In this document: positions 18,614 through 27,870 of the stretch, piece after piece | Numbering within the stretch: position 1 is the stretch's first letter | How the letters are laid out: the number at the start of each line of letters is the position of its first letter | Assembly: GCA_964580575.1 (NCBI GenBank) | Contig: CAZOLJ010000004.1 | Location: 36,734 to 100,733, forward strand | Length of the DNA: 64,000 bases | DNA from: CAVPDE01 sp964580575 | GTDB lineage: Bacteria; Desulfobacterota; DSM-4660; Desulfatiglandales; HGW-15 | Direction of reading: 5' to 3' | Made by a program: the position numbers and the translations under genes | Notes under the pieces: model-generated | Database searches by the model: none | What the model was told of the DNA's origin: nothing | The model's input: only the letters and a program-made list of their open reading frames with translations

Positions 18614-21600
18614 TCAGTTGGATACTTCCAGATACACAAAAGACTCGTTTCCGAGCTTCTGCATGGTGTTTTCGATCACATTCCGAAAGGCTTCGAGTCG
18701 CGTCATCACCCCGGCCACGGCGCTGTGCTCGTCGAGTTCGAGGATCAGATAAGGTTTCTCCTGCATGATGAACTTGTAAAAGTGTTCGATAAAGGAATCG
18801 GCGCCGCAGCTGAAATTGGTCATGTGGAGCCCGAAGAAATTGGGCCGGCTCCTGATGAATTTGCTAACGCGGAGGACTTGCGCGCCAAGACCCCAGTACA
18901 TGTTCGGGAAGTCGCTGAGATCAATCGACGCGGTGTCGATGAACTCCATGGGCGTGGCCGCGACCCCGATCTTCGCCAGGTTCTGCCCCAGTCTCAAATT
19001 CAGCCTTTCGTCGTAAAGAAGGTAAGGCCTGCCCGTGACCACCACCATGGGCTCTAACGGATCATGGCTTTCCAGAACCGCTTTTCCCTTTCGGATCAGG
19101 TCCTGCGTAAACCGGTTCTGCTTGTCCCAGGCCGACTCCAGGGCCTCCCTGATCTGGCGCCGGCTCCGTCCCAGTTTGTCACCGATCTGCTCCGTCAACT
19201 CCAGGGCGAGCGTGGGGAGGTCATACTTGAGATGGAGTACCGGATTCAGGACTCGCCCCATGTTCAGATCAAGAGCCGCCCTCACCATGTATTGATTCGC
19301 TTGCACCAGGGGACAGAAAAATCCTGTTTCCTGCTCCCTCGGCGTCGGCATGTTCACGATGCTGGGAAGGAAAAGAAACCGCGTCTTTCCCGCGAGCGCT
19401 TTCACGTGGCCGTGGGACACCTTGATCGGGTAGCAGGTCTCCGCGGTCATGGATTCAATCCCGGAGCTCGAAATCTGGCTGTTGGTGGAAGGCGTCAGAA
19501 CCAGACGATACCCGAGCCTGTCGAAAAAGTGAGCCCACATCACGCCGGTCTGCAGCGTGTACAGGGCTCGCTGCATTCCCACCGTCGGCCGGCCCTCTAC
19601 CTCCATCAGAGGCTTCTCCTCGAGCTCCTCGAACACTCCCGATAAGGCACGGGCCCACATCTCCTCGCGGACCTTGAAAAGGTTTTCCTGTTTCTTTCCC
19701 TTGCCCCGGATCACCTCATACCGGCCGCACTCGCCTCCCCAAACGCTCTTGCGGCCGTCAAAGTCGTAGATCTTGAGCTTGCACTGGTTGTGGCAGTTGG
19801 CATCCGCCGTGCAGACCTTCTCCGCATAGTCCATCTGGTCCTCGATGGCGCTGGCCAGACCTCGGAAAGCGCTCTTTTCTCTTTTCTCCAGGCTGATCTT
19901 CTCCTGGAGACACACAGCCGCCCCAAAGGCGCCGAGCACCTCCCTGTGCTTCGGGACGATCAGCCCCCGGCCCAGCACATCTTCAAAGGCAGCCACCACC
20001 CCCTTATTGAGCGACGGCCCGCCCAGAAACATGACTCTTTCGCCGATCTTCCTCTTTCCCACAACCCGGTTGAGATAGTTGTGCACAATGGCGTAACAGA
20101 GGCCTCCGATGAGATCTTCTCTGTCTACGCCCTTCTGGTGGTAGGACACCAGGTCCGACTCCATGAACACCGTGCAGCGCTCGGCCAGCTTTACGGGCCG
20201 GTCAGAGGACAGGGCGATTTCCTGAAACTCGCCCACGATGTTGATTCCGTGCTTGTTGGCCAGTTCGTGGAGAAAGCTCCCTGTGCCTGCGGCACAGACC
20301 TTGTTCATGTCAAAGTCCAGGGGATTGGCGTTGCTGATGGAGATGTACTTGGAATCCTGCCCCCCGATTTCGAAGATCGTGTCAATGGCGCGATCGATCT
20401 CGACAGCGCCCCGGGCATGAGCCGTGATCTCATCGATGATCAGATCCGCGTTCAGAAAGTCGCCCACCACATTTCTCCCTGAGCCGGTCGTGGCAACGCC
20501 CAGGATCTCCACGCGGTCTCCAAGCCCGTCGGAGATTCTTTTCAGAAGCTTCTGCGTGACTTCAATGGGTTTGCCCTGCGTGTGAACATAGCGCTTGTCG
20601 ATAATCTGCCGATCTTCCGTGACCAACGCGTACTTCGTTGTCGTAGAACCGATGTCGATTCCCAGATACACAGGCATTCTTTTGCTGAAGGCCAGCCGGG
20701 GCAACTCATTGTCTTCAGGGAAACGAGTCTCCTTGATCTCGAGCTTCGCCGCAATGGGAAGTTTCTCTTGATCCGCCTCTTCTCCGGCCCTCAGCGCCTC
20801 CAGGTTCAGACGATTCTCAACCCCCATCTCCAGCGCGTGGAGTGCCACCCCCAGGGCTGCCGCCGAGGTATTGTGGGGCGGCACAAGCAACCCGGGGAAA
20901 TAGGCCCTGAAGGCCCTCACCTGCAGTTCATTGAGCGAAAGGCCTCCGATAAAGAGGATCGGGTTTTCCAGGGTCCGGTTGGAAACGATGGTGCTCATGT
21001 AGTTTCTGGCATTCCCCACATGAAGGCCGTAGATGATGTCCTGGAGCCTTTCCCCCTTGTTCTGGAGATGAATCATGTCCGACTTGGTGAACACCGTGCA
21101 CCGGCAGGCCACGTTGGCCGGTTTGCCGCTCTGGAGGCCCAGGGCGATGAAGTCCGCCAAAATACGGTCGATCTGATTCTGGGAGCCGTCTTTTTCAGAA
21201 GAGTAGATGGAGGTGGCCAGTCTTTGCGCCTGCTGATCAATAAAGGAACCGGTGCCGGACGCACAGGGGCCGTTGGTATTGAAGTATTCGATTTCCCATC
21301 CCCTTGAATCGTGATGGATTTGAAACAGAGCCGTGTCCTGGCCTCCCATGCTGATGATCGTTCTCGCATCCGGTTTCAGGAACAGGGAGCCCAGCACCTG
21401 GCTGATGGTCTCAAACTCGTAGAAGCCTCCCAGCCGTTCGCCGATCTTCTGTCCGTGATTTCCCGTAAACGCAAAGGCCTGTATGCGCTCATGCCCCAGC
21501 CTTCCCTGAAGGTCCTGAATCAGGGCTAAGACTTCTTCCGCCACCTTGCCCATGTGACGTTTGTAAGGGGCCTCATAAACGATTTTCTTGTCCTGAGTGA

Positions 21601-21667
21601 TGACGATCGCGTTGAGACTGACCGAGCCTGCATCGATTCCCACGTAGTAACTGTCGCTTTGCATCAT
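18614..21667 (-). CDS. Acyl-CoA dehydratase activase with two BcrAD/BadFG ATPase domains and DUF2229 region
   Basis: The 1017 residues contain two ASKHA-fold ATPase domains of the BcrA/BadF/HgdC family. The first is residues 8-270 (GIDAGSVSLNAIV, MGGQDTALFQI, NGPCASGTGSF). The second is about 330-590 (GIDIGSTTTKYALV, EIGGQDSKYISI, KVCAAGTGSFLHE). Each carries the cysteine that bridges a [4Fe-4S] cluster between subunits in HgdC. The remaining 400 residues are DUF2229-like with more cysteines (TADANCHNQCKL, GGECGRYE, TAETCYPIKVSHGH). Known relatives drive ATP-dependent electron injection into 2-hydroxyacyl-CoA dehydratases or benzoyl-CoA reductases. A dedicated dehydratase is not visible here, so its partner is unclear. 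ATG 21664 is an alternative start. Confidence 0.93.
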   Translation of the reverse strand: MMQSDSYYVGIDAGSVSLNAIVITQDKKIVYEAPYKRHMGKVAEEVLALIQDLQGRLGHERIQAFAFTGNHGQKIGERLGGFYEFETISQVLGSLFLKPDARTIISMGGQDTALFQIHHDSRGWEIEYFNTNGPCASGTGSFIDQQAQRLATSIYSSEKDGSQNQIDRILADFIALGLQSGKPANVACRCTVFTKSDMIHLQNKGERLQDIIYGLHVGNARNYMSTIVSNRTLENPILFIGGLSLNELQVRAFRAYFPGLLVPPHNTSAAALGVALHALEMGVENRLNLEALRAGEEADQEKLPIAAKLEIKETRFPEDNELPRLAFSKRMPVYLGIDIGSTTTKYALVTEDRQIIDKRYVHTQGKPIEVTQKLLKRISDGLGDRVEILGVATTGSGRNVVGDFLNADLIIDEITAHARGAVEIDRAIDTIFEIGGQDSKYISISNANPLDFDMNKVCAAGTGSFLHELANKHGINIVGEFQEIALSSDRPVKLAERCTVFMESDLVSYHQKGVDREDLIGGLCYAIVHNYLNRVVGKRKIGERVMFLGGPSLNKGVVAAFEDVLGRGLIVPKHREVLGAFGAAVCLQEKISLEKREKSAFRGLASAIEDQMDYAEKVCTADANCHNQCKLKIYDFDGRKSVWGGECGRYEVIRGKGKKQENLFKVREEMWARALSGVFEELEEKPLMEVEGRPTVGMQRALYTLQTGVMWAHFFDRLGYRLVLTPSTNSQISSSGIESMTAETCYPIKVSHGHVKALAGKTRFLFLPSIVNMPTPREQETGFFCPLVQANQYMVRAALDLNMGRVLNPVLHLKYDLPTLALELTEQIGDKLGRSRRQIREALESAWDKQNRFTQDLIRKGKAVLESHDPLEPMVVVTGRPYLLYDERLNLRLGQNLAKIGVAATPMEFIDTASIDLSDFPNMYWGLGAQVLRVSKFIRSRPNFFGLHMTNFSCGADSFIEHFYKFIMQEKPYLILELDEHSAVAGVMTRLEAFRNVIENTMQKLGNESFVYLEVSN

Positions 21668-21732
21668 TTTTCCTATTCCGCCTCTAAGGACCTGTTAGGA
21701 AATAACCTGTACGATCTCGCTGGGATCTGCAT

Positions 21733-21831
21733 TCATGCTGAGGTATCGAAGCATGAGCGGGGCGTTCACCCTTCGATACCCCGTCGCCTCTGGCGCCGCC
21801 GAAGGCGGGTAAACCTCAGGGCGAACGGTTG
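21733..21831. repeat. Intergenic repeat of the CTTCGA/CTCAGGGCGAACGG type
   Basis: It reads CATGCTGAGGTATCGAAGCA, then CACCCTTCGATACC, GGCGCCGCCGAAGGC and CTCAGGGCGAACGG. Partial complementarity between the two halves gives a folded structure. A related fragment is at 63900-63940 (CATGCTCAGGGTTGACCCTG). Confidence 0.55.
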
Positions 21832-21867
21832 CACCATGTGTTCGTCGAGGTGATTCCCCAACAAGCC

Positions 21868-22782
21868 CTACCCCGTGTAGTAATCTTTCCCAATATGGGT
21901 CTGTAAGCGAAGTTCTCCGTTGTGCACCAAAGCCTTCACGGTTTTGTCCACCTCAGAGAGAGGGGCATCCAGCGCCCCTGCCACATCTTCGACCGTGACC
22001 GGCCTCCGCCTCGCCATTTCGAGGACCGCAGCCGATAGGGTCCCCTGAAAGTGCTGCTTTTCCTTTATCGGTGCCGTGGCGATGATTTCCGCACATTCAC
22101 CGAAAACTCTCTTTATATACTCAAGTTTTTTTCTGTCAAGGGGGATGGCCTTTGCATTTGCCGGCGGCCTGACCACCGTGTTCAAATGGACTCTGTCCGG
22201 AGCGATCTCCAGAACCCCTTGTCTCAGCGCTTCGATTTCTTCATCCCTGTCATTGAACCCGGCCAGGAGCATGACCTCAATGAAGAGCTGTCCCCTGAAG
22301 GTTTTTCTCAGGCTTTTCAAACCAGAAAGGAGGCTAGCGACATTCAGCTTGTCGTGGGGTTGATGGATTGCACGATAAGTCTCCTCCCGCACTGTGGAGA
22401 GAGTGGGCATGACCATGTCCGCTTTCAGCAGCCCTTCCCTGACCTCGGGCCGGTACAAAAGCGATCCATTGGTCAGCACGGCCACCTTCGCTGCGGTCCT
22501 TTCTTTGACATAGGCGATGAGCTGACCGAGGCCAACGTGAAGAGTCGGCTCACCCGAGCCTGAGAAGGTCACGTAATCCGGCTGTACCTTGGCCAGGGTT
22601 TCATCCAGTTCAGCAATGACTGCCTCCACGGGCACATAAGCGGATGGCTCGATCTCCTTGCATGTCGTCTTTCCGATCTGGCAATACAGGCAGTCATAGG
22701 AACAGGTCTTGGGAGGGATCAAATCGACCCCTAAAGAAAGCCCTAATCGCCTGGACGGCACGGGGCCGAAAAGGTACTTCAC
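21868..22782 (-). CDS. Radical SAM protein with C-terminal winged-helix-like domain
   Basis: This 304-residue radical SAM enzyme binds its [4Fe-4S] cluster through CSYDCLYC (residues 27-34) and has the GSGEPTLH glycine/glutamate motif that contacts SAM. The opening FGPVPSRRLGLSLGVDLIP and the layout are those of a widespread uncharacterised radical SAM group sometimes linked to Mo or MoaA-like annotation. The last 70 residues (RRRPVTVEDVAGALDAPLSEVDKTVKAL, in parts) look like a winged helix. The start is GTG with GAGGAGC upstream. No maturation substrate is adjacent, and the function is unknown. Confidence 0.85.
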   Translation of the reverse strand: MKYLFGPVPSRRLGLSLGVDLIPPKTCSYDCLYCQIGKTTCKEIEPSAYVPVEAVIAELDETLAKVQPDYVTFSGSGEPTLHVGLGQLIAYVKERTAAKVAVLTNGSLLYRPEVREGLLKADMVMPTLSTVREETYRAIHQPHDKLNVASLLSGLKSLRKTFRGQLFIEVMLLAGFNDRDEEIEALRQGVLEIAPDRVHLNTVVRPPANAKAIPLDRKKLEYIKRVFGECAEIIATAPIKEKQHFQGTLSAAVLEMARRRPVTVEDVAGALDAPLSEVDKTVKALVHNGELRLQTHIGKDYYTG

Positions 22783-22844
22783 GAAACACGCTCCTCGATC
22801 GTTAGGCTAGTGATTGAATATATACACGCTACCAGTGGGTTACC

Positions 22845-22918
22845 AGTAGTCCATTGTCCGTGGTCCATTGTCCGTTGACCGGAGTCCGTGGCGACCGCCG
22901 ACGGCTGACCGCTGAGTA
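22845..22918. repeat. GTCCGTTG-type low-complexity intergenic repeat
   Basis: Tandem-like CCATTGTCCGTGGTCCATTG and TCCGTTGACCGGAGTCCGTG followed by CCGCCGACGGCTGACCGC. The same word set appears at 50876-51000 (opposite orientation) and 58025-58205. No coding potential is seen. Confidence 0.7.
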
Positions 22919-23014
22919 GGGTATTTTCTTCCTGTCACTTGTCTCTTGTTCCTTATCACTGGTTTTCCCAACTTGAGGCATTTTAGGCACTTTAGTTCGC
23001 TTTAGGCATTTCTT

Positions 23015-25699
23015 CTAATGCGCTTCCTCCCAGTTCCTCCCTGTCTTCATGTCCACCTTGAGAGGCACATCCAGACGGTGAACGCCTTCCATTTCTTCCT
23101 TGACGAGGGCACTGACTTGAGGAAGTTCCTCTTCCAAAACCTTGAACAGAAGTTCGTCATGGACCTGGACAAGGAGCCGGGACTTGAGTTTTTCTTCGCT
23201 CAGCCTTTCATGAATGCGGATCATCGCCTTTTTGATCAGATCCGCTGCAGTTCCCTGGATGGGCGTGTTAATGGCCATGCGCTCCGACTCAGCCCGGATC
23301 ATCCTGTTTTTGTGCTCGATATCCGGCAGATATCGTCTGCGCAGGAAGAGGGTCGTCACATACCCTTTTTCTCTTGCAGAAGCGACAGCCGCCTCTCTGT
23401 AGCGAACGACCCCCTGATACCGGCTGTAGTACGCAGCGATGTAGTCTTTCGCCGTTGACAGGTCGATGCCCAGCTGCTCGCTCAAGGTCTGAGGTCCCAT
23501 CCCGTAGATGATGCCGAAATTGATGGCCTTGGCGATTCGCCTCATGTCAGGGGTGACGCGGTCTCTTTCAACGCCTAGGACTTCAGAAGCCGTTCTGGCG
23601 TGGATGTCCTCCTCCTGCCTGAAGGCCTCCATGAACGCAGGATCCCCTGAATAGTGGGCAAAGACCCTCAACTCGATCTGACTGTAGTCGGCGGACAAAA
23701 ACACGTATCCTTCATCTGCAACGAACCCCTTGCGAATCTCTCTCCCCTCTTCCCCTCGGCTGGGAATGTTCTGAAGGTTCGGATTGCTGCTGCTCAGGCG
23801 GCCTGTGGCGGTCACCGCCTGATTGAAGGAGGTGTGTATTCTTCCCGTCACAGGGTGGACCAGATCGATCAAGGCATCAAGGTAAGTGGATTTCAGCTTG
23901 GACAGGGTTCTGTACCTGAGAAGGAGGCCGGGCATCTTGTAGGGAAGGGAGGCCAGTCTGGTGAGAACCTTCACATCCGTGGAATACGCTTTCGTCTTGC
24001 CGGTTTTCTTCTGCGAAGGAAGCCCCATTTTCTCAAAAAGCACGACCCCAAGCTGTTGAGGGGAGTTGATGTTGAATTCCATCCCCGCCTCTTCATAGAT
24101 CTGCCCTTCGATGCTTTGGAGCTCCTCTCCGTATTTCCGAGACTGGGCCTTGAAAAAAGGGACGTCGATTCGAATCCCTTCCCACTCCATGTCCATCAGA
24201 ACCGGGACCAGCCGCATTTCAAGATTGTAAAAGAGGTCGTCGTTCTTGTCGGTGACGAGTTTTTCTTCCATGAGGCTCTTTAGCCTCAAGGCGATCTCCG
24301 CTCTCTCGCAGGAATAGCTTCTGGCCCTCGTCACATCCACTGCGGAAAAAGCCTCCGGTCCCTTGCTCTTTCCGACAACCTCCTCGTAAGACTGAACCTT
24401 AGCGCCGAGGTGTTGTTGAGCCAGGAGGCCCAGCTCGTGTTGTTTGAGCCCCGGATTAAGGACATAAGAGGCGATCATGGTGTCGAAATGAATTCCCTTG
24501 AGAAAGATCCCGTGACGACGCAGCGTCAGAGCATGGGCTTTGATGTTCTGTCCCACTTTCGCAATGGAGTTCTCCTCCATAACCGTCTTCAGAGTTCCCA
24601 CCGTCTGGGAGAACTCCAGGTGGCGGGGGACTCCCGGATAAGAGTGACGCAAGGGCACATAGGCCGCCTTGCCTTCCTCCCAGGAAAGGGACAGGCCCAC
24701 CACTTCCGACCTCAAAGGGTCCTCAGCAGAGGTTTCCAAGCGCAAAGAAACCAGCTTGTGCCTCCTAATCCGGTCCATCACGGCATGAAGATTTTCTTCA
24801 GAAAGGCACAGGCTGAAATCCTTCTCTCCCGTAGGCTCTTGCGGGGCAAACCGGTCCCACAGATCCCTGAATTCCAGCTCACGAAAAATGTCGCCGAGCT
24901 TCTTCCGATCCGGGGGACCGACCCTGAGGTCTTCAGGTCTCCGGTCCAGGGGAACGTGCAGATCCAAGGTCACCAGCTTCTTGCTCAGGAGAGCGTCCTC
25001 CCGCGCCTGGGCCAGGTTTTCCTTGAGTTTGGCTTTCTTGATGTGTTGACTGTTTTCGAGAACCTTTTCCAGCGTTCCAAATTGCTTCACAAGATCGATC
25101 GCTGTTTTCTCGCCCACGCCCGGGACTCCCGGGATGTTGTCCGAGCTGTCCCCTGAGAGTCCCATGACATCGATCATCTGCTCGGGTTCGAGCCCGTACT
25201 CCGACCTGAAGGTTTCGTAATTTGTCACCTTGTCCTTCATGGTATCCCAGAGTGCCACCGAGGGAGAGAGGATCTGCCTGAAATCCTTGTCCCCGGTCAC
25301 AACAATGATTCTGTAACCCTGCTCCTCCCCCAGTCTCGCAAGAGTGCCGATGATGTCGTCCGCCTCATAGCCTTCTTTTTCCATCATGGCCAGGCCAAGC
25401 CCTTGCACGACAGCCCTGATGTATGGGAACTGAGCCACCAGGTCCTCGGGCGCAGGCGGTCTCGTTGCTTTGTACCGGTCGCAGAGCGCATGCCTGAAGG
25501 TGGGGCCTTTTGCGTCAAACACCACGGCGATGTGAGAAGGCTTTTTATCCCCCAGGAGTTTGAGGAGCATTCGGGAGAACCCAAAGATCGCATTCGTCGG
25601 AAGGCCCTTGGAGTTCGAGAGGTTCCTCACCGCATGAAAGGCTCGATGGATGTAGGAACTCCCATCCACCAGATAAAGAACTTTTTCTTCTTGGGCCAT
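23015..25699 (-). CDS. polA: DNA polymerase I, 5'-3' nuclease and polymerase; proofreading site degenerate
   Basis: The 894 residues have the family layout. Residues 1-290 form the 5' flap nuclease (LVDGSSYIHRAFHA, VVFDAKGPTFRH, TGDKDF, GLSGDSSDNIPGVPGVGEKTA). The middle domain corresponds to the 3'-5' exonuclease, and 480-894 is the polymerase (DYSQIELRVFAHYSGD, RRIAKAINFGIIYGM, VQVHDELLFKV). The proofreading domain has lost canonical acids: the FDTET block reads LRLET (Arg320), the NLKYD block reads NIKAH (His389), and YxxED reads YSCER (Arg466). It is therefore predicted to lack 3'-5' exonuclease activity, as in Taq and Bacillus enzymes. It functions in repair and Okazaki-fragment processing. 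Confidence 0.97.
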   Translation of the reverse strand: MAQEEKVLYLVDGSSYIHRAFHAVRNLSNSKGLPTNAIFGFSRMLLKLLGDKKPSHIAVVFDAKGPTFRHALCDRYKATRPPAPEDLVAQFPYIRAVVQGLGLAMMEKEGYEADDIIGTLARLGEEQGYRIIVVTGDKDFRQILSPSVALWDTMKDKVTNYETFRSEYGLEPEQMIDVMGLSGDSSDNIPGVPGVGEKTAIDLVKQFGTLEKVLENSQHIKKAKLKENLAQAREDALLSKKLVTLDLHVPLDRRPEDLRVGPPDRKKLGDIFRELEFRDLWDRFAPQEPTGEKDFSLCLSEENLHAVMDRIRRHKLVSLRLETSAEDPLRSEVVGLSLSWEEGKAAYVPLRHSYPGVPRHLEFSQTVGTLKTVMEENSIAKVGQNIKAHALTLRRHGIFLKGIHFDTMIASYVLNPGLKQHELGLLAQQHLGAKVQSYEEVVGKSKGPEAFSAVDVTRARSYSCERAEIALRLKSLMEEKLVTDKNDDLFYNLEMRLVPVLMDMEWEGIRIDVPFFKAQSRKYGEELQSIEGQIYEEAGMEFNINSPQQLGVVLFEKMGLPSQKKTGKTKAYSTDVKVLTRLASLPYKMPGLLLRYRTLSKLKSTYLDALIDLVHPVTGRIHTSFNQAVTATGRLSSSNPNLQNIPSRGEEGREIRKGFVADEGYVFLSADYSQIELRVFAHYSGDPAFMEAFRQEEDIHARTASEVLGVERDRVTPDMRRIAKAINFGIIYGMGPQTLSEQLGIDLSTAKDYIAAYYSRYQGVVRYREAAVASAREKGYVTTLFLRRRYLPDIEHKNRMIRAESERMAINTPIQGTAADLIKKAMIRIHERLSEEKLKSRLLVQVHDELLFKVLEEELPQVSALVKEEMEGVHRLDVPLKVDMKTGRNWEEAH

Positions 25700-25808
25700 G
25701 AGTCCTTAAACCTCTTGGGTCATGAAAGAGAAAAGATAAACAGGCAGGTTTGTTCGGGCAGTAAAGTCATTGCCGGCCGGATCCGAGGGTTCCTTGGCAG
25801 GATCTCTC

Positions 25809-26177
25809 TTAAATGACTTGACCCTCGCTCAGGAAGTCCGCCAGATCCCGAGCCACTTCACGAAAGGCCAGCTTGGGCAGAGGGGGTGCGGCCCATCTGG
25901 GTTTCAATTCAGGAAGGACCGATCTCTTGCCCTTGGACCCTCTTTTGCCGACAGTCGCCGGGCATGTGCTGGAGGTGAATCCGATCCTTGCCCCCTCTTG
26001 ATCATAAAGGATGTCATCGATAAACCAGCCAAGGTGCCGACCGTTGATGCCGTAGACGTGATCCTCTTCATAGAGGTAAGCCACTGCTTGGCCGTCCCAG
26101 AGAAAGATGGCCTCATGATAGTCCATGGCAATGTAGGCCACCGGTTCCCCTTTTTTATCGTAGAGAGTCTTTTCCAT
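25809..26177 (-). CDS. Small 4-fold beta flap-like protein
   Basis: The first 70 of 122 residues contain repeated beta units (LYDKKGEPVAYIAMDYHEAIFLWDG in parts; AVAYLYEEDHVYGINGRHLGWF; ILYDQEGARIGF). These resemble the 4-fold beta flap (4FB) domain seen in small bacterial proteins of unknown role. The tail is basic and proline-containing (PRWAAPPLPKLAF). The open frame extends to 26294 and would overlap rny. ATG 26177 (MEKTLYDKKGEP) matches where the domain begins and is preferred. It lies between rny and polA on the same strand. No function can be assigned. Confidence 0.65.
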   Translation of the reverse strand: MEKTLYDKKGEPVAYIAMDYHEAIFLWDGQAVAYLYEEDHVYGINGRHLGWFIDDILYDQEGARIGFTSSTCPATVGKRGSKGKRSVLPELKPRWAAPPLPKLAFREVARDLADFLSEGQVI

Positions 26178-26283
26178 GTGACGAACGCTCTCATGAAGCT
26201 CCTGCCCTGAATCACACGGTTCAAGAACTTCGGAGCAACGGTAGTTTACCAGGGATTGAGAGGCAAAACAATTGAAAACTCGC

Positions 26284-27846
26284 TCACCTCGCATACTCCA
26301 CGGCCCGGGTCTCCCGGATCACCGTGACCTTGATCTGGCCGGGATAGGTCAACTCCTTTTCGATTTTCTTTGCAATGTCTCGGCACAGAAGGAAGGATTG
26401 ATCATCCCCTACGATTTTCCCCTCCACCATGATTCGGATTTCACGGCCGGCCTGGATGGCATAGGATTTGGTCACTCCCGCAAAAGAGGTGGCAATCTTT
26501 TCCAGATCATCCAGCCGCTTCACATAGGATTCCAGCATCTCCTGCCGCGCGCCCGGCCTTGCCCCGGACAGCGTGTCCGCTGCCTGAACCAGGACCGCCA
26601 AAACAGACTCCGGCGCCGCTTCTTCGTGATGGGCCGCAATCGCATGAATCACCTGGGGAGACTCGTTATACTTCTTTGCCAACTCCGCACCGATCAGGGC
26701 GTGAGGGCCTTCGACTTCATGGTCCACGGCCTTTCCGATATCGTGAAGCAGACCCGCCCGTTTGGCCTGCTTGACATTCAGGCCCAGTTCAGAGGCCATG
26801 ACCCCGCAGAGGAATCCCACCTCCATGGAATGGAGAAACACGTTTTGGGCAAAACTGGTTCGGTACTTGAGTCGGCCCACCAGCTTGATGATTTCCGGGT
26901 CCATCCCGTGGACTCCCAGGTCAAAGGCGGCCTGCTCGCCCGCTTCCTTGATGCCCGCCTCGATCTCCTTGTTCACCTTGTCCACCATTTCCTCGATGCG
27001 CGCAGGGTGGATTCTGCCGTCATCGATCAATCGCTCCAGCGCGATTTTCGCCACTTCGCGGCGCACCGGGTTAAAACCCGAAAGAATCACCGCTTCCGGC
27101 GTATCGTCGATGATCACATCGATCCCCGTGGCTGCCTCAATGGCGCGAATGTTCCGCCCTTCTCTTCCGATAATCCGACCCTTCATTTCCTCGTTGGGCA
27201 GGCTCACCACAGACACTGTTTTCTCCGCCACGTAATCGCCTGCGTACCTTTTGATGGCCAACCCAAGGATTTCCTGCGCCTTTCGCTGGGCGGCCTCCCT
27301 GGTTTCATTCTCGATCCTGCGCATGAGCTTGGCCGCATCCCCTTTTGCCTCCTCTTCCAGAGAGCTGATGAGCAACGCTTTGGCTTCTTCGCTGGAGAGC
27401 CCTGCCACTCTTTCGAGCTCTTTCCTATGGGTGGTGCCCATTTCCTCAAGCTGGGCCTGTTTGGCTTTCATGTCCGCTTCAATGGCTTCGATGTCCTTTT
27501 CTTTTCTGGCGAGCTTCTTCTCCTTTTGTTCGTACTGCTCGATTTTCTTGTCCAGGTTTTCTTCCTTGTGAAAGAGCCGTTTCTCCTGGACGGCCATTTG
27601 TTCCTTTTTCTCTTTCGTCTCCCTGTCAAACTCCAGTTTCGCCTGGTAGAGAGTGTCCTTGGCTCTGATAGCCGCATCCTTCTTCAGAGCTTTGGCTCTC
27701 TTATGGGCCTCATTGATGATCTTCTTGGAATAGTTCCTGATCGAGTCATACTGTCTTTCCACCACCCTCTTTCGGGTCCAGAATCCGAAAAGCAGACCCA
27801 AAAGAATCCCCACCACAAAAATCCCTGTGATCTGAATCCACGACAT
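26284..27846 (-). CDS. rny: Ribonuclease Y
   Basis: This 520-residue membrane-anchored endoribonuclease initiates mRNA decay. It has an N-terminal transmembrane helix (ITGIFVVGILLGLLFGFW), a long charged coiled coil (residues 30-200), a KH RNA-binding domain (GRIIGREGRNIRAIEAATGIDV in parts) and an HD phosphohydrolase domain (LLHDIGKAVDHE, HxxHD residues; AIAAHHEE). Length matches the family. It follows zapB-zapA on the same strand, a conserved arrangement in Desulfobacterota. The coiled coil explains the very long opposite-strand open frame here. Confidence 0.97.
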   Translation of the reverse strand: MSWIQITGIFVVGILLGLLFGFWTRKRVVERQYDSIRNYSKKIINEAHKRAKALKKDAAIRAKDTLYQAKLEFDRETKEKKEQMAVQEKRLFHKEENLDKKIEQYEQKEKKLARKEKDIEAIEADMKAKQAQLEEMGTTHRKELERVAGLSSEEAKALLISSLEEEAKGDAAKLMRRIENETREAAQRKAQEILGLAIKRYAGDYVAEKTVSVVSLPNEEMKGRIIGREGRNIRAIEAATGIDVIIDDTPEAVILSGFNPVRREVAKIALERLIDDGRIHPARIEEMVDKVNKEIEAGIKEAGEQAAFDLGVHGMDPEIIKLVGRLKYRTSFAQNVFLHSMEVGFLCGVMASELGLNVKQAKRAGLLHDIGKAVDHEVEGPHALIGAELAKKYNESPQVIHAIAAHHEEAAPESVLAVLVQAADTLSGARPGARQEMLESYVKRLDDLEKIATSFAGVTKSYAIQAGREIRIMVEGKIVGDDQSFLLCRDIAKKIEKELTYPGQIKVTVIRETRAVEYAR

Positions 27847-27870
27847 ATTCGACGATCCTCTTTATATATT

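Noticed and set aside
17560..18768. 402-residue plus-strand open frame opposite the activase-associated gene
   Set aside because: The minus-strand protein has conserved cysteine motifs and operon overlaps; the plus-strand frame has none.
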